Of a stretch of 64,000 nucleotides of DNA, positions 60,101 through 64,000 are shown piece after piece. The stretch spans positions 11,953,642 to 12,017,641 of the forward strand of contig NC_064548.1 of NCBI RefSeq assembly GCF_023856365.1, read 5' to 3'. The notes beneath the pieces are model-generated. The model was not told the DNA's origin, made no database searches, and worked only from the letters and a program-made list of their open reading frames with translations. Each line of letters begins with the position of its first letter. Position 1 is the first letter of the stretch. The stretch comes from Brienomyrus brachyistius (lineage: Eukaryota; Chordata; Actinopteri; Osteoglossiformes; Mormyridae). Both the position numbers and the translations under genes were made by a program.

Positions 60101-61291
60101 ATAAACCTCAGTCCTCCACAATCACAATTTGCACACTTCGGTCAATTACAGAGCTGCTTCTGAACGTCTTGTGCCTGTTAGGAGAATGAAGAAATCGGAT
60201 GACTATAAGAGGAAGTATGTATAGAATGCATAATGGATATATATGGAAATATGTATAGAAAGGAATGGGGATTGCTGTCGACCGTTTGACGTTATGTGCC
60301 GCATCCAGTGCAAGTAGAAATGCAGAAGGGTGCAGTATCTGTTCGGCAAGAAGCCTGCACGGGTATAAACAGATGAAAGGCAGCAATTTGTCAGAGAACT
60401 GGGTCGAGTCTTTTTCAGAAACATGCCCATTTTATGCATCTATGTGGGGCTTCTGTTAATAGTTAAAGGGCGGCGATCTCCGTATAATTGACGTCGACTG
60501 AGCTCGGCGGGATGGATGAGGGCAACTTTAGGGAAATGCGGAAGGTTAATGTAAAACAGTCAGGATGCAGGGTCCCTTTGTTCATCTCGTAATCTAATAC
60601 GCGAGGAGATCAGCCCCGAATTAAGGAGCTTTGCGCCGCCGATGGGTCGTCCGCAAATCCCGTTACGCTCATTAATTCGTAGATTTGATTAAATCGAAAG
60701 ATGCGGTAATGCGCAGCGACTGACCTGTTATTTAATCACCGCGGCCAGGGAGGAGCACCGACGGCCATGTCAACAAGCCCAAGTTGGAAATGCCAGTGCT
60801 CTGTAATGAGGGGAAAGTGCATTAAGTGCAGGACGGGTAGTGGGGGCCGCGGGCGAAGCAGAAGGGAAGCGATTCGGATGGAAAAGAACGGTGCCCCCCC
60901 AGCCCACCCCCTTTTCAGCGGACAATTGAATAAAGGCAGAGAATCGATAACAATATCTGCCGATTACAATCATCAAGGTTCACTTCTCTTTGGAGATTAC
61001 ACACCCAATTCCCCTAAGAGGCCGGTCTGATTCAGGGATCGATAGCGGAACAGGGGCGCGCGGGGTCCCCGAGTAGAAAAAGCGGATTCCGTCTCGCGCT
61101 TCTTCCTAGTCGCCGATGCGGCGACGCACAACCTGTTCACGTTATAAAGGCATATAGATACGCGCTCTCCAAAACATGGATGAGCGATGGGGGTACAGGG
61201 ACCCCTGGCGCTTATCGAGGATCTCTATGTTCTGGACACCAGGCAAGCTTTGGGGCAGAGATTTTGTGGGTGATGGATGTATACTGACCTC
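57181..61291. other. 4.1-kb intergenic stretch without a recognised gene
   Basis: I see no coding exons. Much of it is low in obvious repeats. Several segments look unusually 'clean', with retained CpGs and homeodomain-like TAAT/ATTA cores, for example 58590-58720, 59440-59600 and 60590-60740. This is the texture of conserved noncoding elements, but conservation cannot be read from one sequence. Open frames at 60108-60459 and 60767-61030 look incidental. Confidence 0.4.
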
Positions 61292-61912
61292 TACAGTATG
61301 CCTTTGCCCTTATATAAATGTTTTCCTTCCTCCAGTTCCATTGTAATTTTTGTATACTTTATTTATGGATATAACAAACATGGTCATCTTTTTCCTTTAT
61401 GTATGATACTGACATATATGGCATTTACTTTGCAGCCATGAGAGCTGCCACTCTTCTGGGAAGGCTTTCCACTAGAGTTTGGATTTTTTGCCCATTCATC
61501 AGAAGAACATTTATGAGGTCTGGCACTGATGTTGGATCTGAAGGCCTGGCTCGCTTAACAAGACATTTTGGGCAATTCTATGTTTCCAAATTTATGGCAA
61601 CAGTTTGGGGGAAGGCCCTTTTCTGTTCCAGCATGACTGTTCCCCAGTACACAAAGCAAGGTGCATAACAACATGGTTGGAGAGCTTTGGTGTTGAAGAA
61701 CTTGACTAGCCTGCACAGAGCCCTGACCTCAACCCCATCAAACACTTTTGGGACGAACTACAACAGAGATTGCGAGCCAAACCTTCATGTCCAGCATCAG
61801 CTCCTGACCTCACAGTGGCAGCTGTTATAGCCCCATAGTGATGCCAATGGATTTAGAATGGGATGTCATAAAAGTTCCTGTAGGTGTCATGGCCAGGTGT
61901 CCTTATAGTGTA
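61292..61912. mobile_element. degraded Tc1/mariner-like element with foldback structure
   Basis: The centre reads sense as Tc1 transposase DNA (GTACACAAAGCAAGGTGCAT, GAACTTGACTAGCCTGCACA, CCCTGACCTCAACCCCATCA). The left arm (about 61512-61554, GAGGTCTGGCACTGATGTTG to GGCTCGC) is antisense transposase sequence, complementary to the right arm at 61772-61838. The right end CCAGGTGTCCTTATAGTG resembles a Tc1 terminal repeat and abuts TA. Frames are broken by stops and deletions, so no transposase is made. The longest open frame, 61399-61668, mixes antisense and sense segments and is not a gene. Confidence 0.7.
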
Positions 61913-61997
61913 CGTCAGGATATATGAATTTTTGCCAATCTAATTACAAGAATATAAGGATGGAAATTACATGGAATCTTTAATTGCTGTGAAAATC

Positions 61998-62150
61998 CAT
62001 CCATCCATTTTCCAAACCGCTTATCCTACTGGCTTGCAGCAGGTCCGGAGCCTATCCCGGAAGCTACCAGTACAAGCCAGAAAAAAACCCAGCACGGGGC
62101 GCCAACCCATCACAGAGCACTTGCACCATTCACACATACACTAAATTCAT
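61998..62150 (-). mobile_element. truncated SINE family A copy
   Basis: ATCCATCCATTTTCCAAACC, GCTTATCCTACTGG and GGAGCCTATCCCGGAAGC match the 3' half of the family A SINE in reverse orientation. The pol III promoter half is missing, and the copy is more diverged than those at 20215 and 29813. Confidence 0.7.
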
Positions 62151-62479
62151 ACATATTGATATTTTTTGCATTTGTTACTTTCTTGCATACTCATCAATCC
62201 CCCAACCCGGCCCAGCTACTGTCCCACCCAATCTCAAATTCTGCCAGCCAAGATTTTTTTTTTTGTAATACTGTAAACGGGAAGGAGCCAAGCAATTGTT
62301 TTACACCCAGGGATCGACTAACATCTTAGAGCTGGAGTTGAACCTCATAGATATGGGGCTGCAGTGACATTCTTATATAATTTAAGGGTTATGTAGTGTT
62401 AGTATAGTATTATACTATATAAGAAGAGTATTAGGCAATGGCAGGTGTCAGTCATGTTGGCTTCTCTTTATCTGTCCTC

Positions 62480-63160
62480 TCATGACCTCGTCAGTGTCAC
62501 CCAGAGCCCAGCACCGGCATCACATCCTCTGGGTCGGGAGGAGTCGGCTCTGCATGGGGCCTAATGTAACCCTCGGCCGTCACACGGGCTTGCGGATTGG
62601 GTGGAAGCGGAAGCCACGGCAGCGCAGGCTGTCGCTGGTGCTGCTACGTACATCCAGCGCAACGGGAGCCGGATCGCAGCAGCGTCCACGGCGCTCGGCG
62701 TCTCCAGGCCTCCCGCATCGCCATGCACGTCGCTCGCTCCCATCTGCTCCACGGCCGCCGCCCACTTCTCTCCAGCACTGTCGGCGAGGTCACGGTGTTC
62801 CCTGTTTACCGCCTTGTCACGTCACGTCGTTGACATTGGGGAGGGGGGCGGGGGAGAAAGAGGTTCGGTCTGGTTTACGCAACCCCCCCCCCTCCCCGTC
62901 ACCGGCATAGTTATTCAGAGTGAGGCAGACAGGGTGATCGCATGTCATGCAAAGCGCATAATGGCGACTTCTCTGACAAGCGAAGACTGCCGTTCTCCTG
63001 TCAGCGATCCGGGTAAAGTGTGCACCGGAGGGAGGTACCGTTTCCCACCGGAGGAGACTGGCGACGTCTCCGTAGGCCGCGCGCAGGATGGAGACGGGGG
63101 AGAGTTTCAGGCCTGTATCACGGCGGAGCGCAGATATGATGTTATCTCCTCCCCTGTTTG
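62480..63160 (+). other. CpG-rich stretch with a long open frame, unrecognised
   Basis: This GC- and CpG-rich segment contains a 186-codon plus-strand open frame (62601-63161), plus overlapping frames on both strands. Translations are Ala/Ser/Arg-rich and match no family I know. GC-rich DNA yields such frames by chance. It could be a CpG-island promoter or first exon of a gene beyond the right edge, or an orphan island. I do not call a protein here. Confidence 0.35.
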
Positions 63161-63838
63161 ATCACCTGAATGACAAGTGGCAGTGGCTCTGGGGAACTTG
63201 TTATCGCATCTCTGACCGAAGTACGTGCGTCTGCCAGAAGTCTATCTGCAGCACATCAGTCACATGTGCACTCATCCTTGCTGCCTCTCGATAACAGCCT
63301 GCACTGGGAGCCCGTATCTTCAGCCTTAAAGGCCGACCGACGCATCCTCTTGATTAAAAACGAAGAGGGGAGAGACAAGGGGAATTTGCTCGTGCGAGAC
63401 TGCCCGCCACCCCCCCCCCCCCCCACCTCGTCCGCAAGTTGATCGTCTGAGTGCTGAGGTGACGTCTGACGTGGGGGACCCCGAATATGATGTTCTTGTC
63501 TCCTGTGGTCCAACGTGGAACCTCAGCTTATTTGGGCACGGCCCCATTTTTCCCAGTCCCCCTTAATGTGGATCCAGTTCCTCTGCAGTGAGTGTATGTT
63601 TCCACGGTGAGAAATTGAAAAAAAAGAACTGGGGGGGGGGGGGGGGGATACGTATGCACATTTGTAATCTGTCACCCTATTAACCAGAGCAAACGAAATC
63701 CGTTTCTGCTCCTGCTCCCCTCGATTGTTTAATGTGCCTGATCTTGTGATGCTACCTGCTTCCTCTCTCTTGTTAATGCTGTGGTCCCATCCAAAGGCAC
63801 TTTGATTGTTCTGGGATCAGTACGTGATGATTGCATAG

Positions 63839-63862
63839 CCCCCCCCCCCCCCCCCCCCCCCC
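63839..63862. repeat. 24-base poly-C tract
   Basis: This uninterrupted C run is the longest homopolymer in the window, followed directly by a SINE-like tRNA head. Runs of 12 to 20 also occur at 15457-15472 (G), 17711-17726 (C), 18162-18178 (C), 27554-27573 (C), 34552-34563 (G), 44055-44070 (G), 51150-51166 (G), 63410-63424 (C) and 63631-63647 (G). Confidence 0.95.
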
Positions 63863-63867
63863 GCGCT

Positions 63868-64000
63868 GCAGGGTGGCTCAGTAGGGGGTGCTGTGACCCT
63901 GAAACCTCCAGGATTGTGGGTTTGATTCCCTTCCCCTCTTCTGTGTGTGTGGAGAGTGCAGTTTCTTTCAAGTACTCCATTGTCCTCCCCTAGTACAAAC
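63868..64000 (+). mobile_element. tRNA-derived SINE head, cut by the window edge
   Basis: GGGTGGCTCAGTAGGGGGTG carries an A-box-like string and GTGGGTTTGATTCCC a B-box, as in tRNA-derived SINEs. GTGTGTGTGGAGAGTGCAGT then resembles the body of the family A element. The 3' part lies outside the window. Confidence 0.55.

Noticed and set aside
61399..61668. 89-codon open frame near the right end
   Set aside because: It spans the foldback junction of the Tc1-like remnant, mixing antisense and sense transposase DNA.

Overview
This window is a gene-rich segment of a vertebrate nuclear chromosome, and the evidence points to a ray-finned fish. The genes are split by GT-AG introns into short exons whose translations match vertebrate proteins. 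The interspersed repeats are of teleost type: tRNA-derived SINEs ending in TGGATGGA, 'TTTGGATAAAAGC' SINE tails, Tc1-like and hAT-like inverted-repeat elements, and long CA/TG arrays. There are no operons, CRISPR arrays, phage or other prokaryotic features. I did not identify the species.

Layout: (1) 159-381, minus strand: first coding exon of dusp19, the rest lying off the left edge. (2) 382-1289: CpG-rich head-to-head promoter shared with nckap1, carrying a perfect inverted repeat of two CACGTG boxes. (3) 1290-28784, plus: complete nckap1 in 31 coding exons, which join to 1128 codons, the same length I recall for the human protein. Its introns hold a TG microsatellite, a LINE remnant, SINEs and several long poly-C/poly-G runs. 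(4) 31259-34258, plus: frzb (secreted frizzled-related protein 3); four exons are secure and the last is tentative. (5) 34259-43902: about 9.6 kb without a recognisable gene. (6) 43903-51907, minus: complete dnajc10 (ERdj5) in 22 coding exons, with the KDEL signal split across the last intron. (7) 51908-53014: second head-to-head promoter. (8) 53015-56576, plus: complete nup35 in nine coding exons. (9) 56577-64000: about 7.4 kb without a recognised gene, including a degraded Tc1-like foldback element and a CpG-rich stretch near the right end.

The genes do not form one pathway. They are a conserved syntenic block: Nckap1 is a WAVE-complex subunit, Frzb an extracellular Wnt antagonist, ERdj5 an ER reductase and co-chaperone, Nup35 a nuclear-pore scaffold protein, and Dusp19 a JNK-pathway phosphatase/scaffold. 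Compared with the human order as I recall it (DNAJC10-FRZB-NCKAP1-DUSP19-NUP35), the block is inverted here and nup35 sits beside dnajc10 instead of beyond dusp19.

I found no previously undescribed system. The items most worth checking are the active-site changes in all four thioredoxin domains of ERdj5, the paired cysteine loss and short C-terminus of Frzb, a decoy splice acceptor in nckap1, the split KDEL signal, and the twin E-box palindrome in the dusp19/nckap1 promoter.
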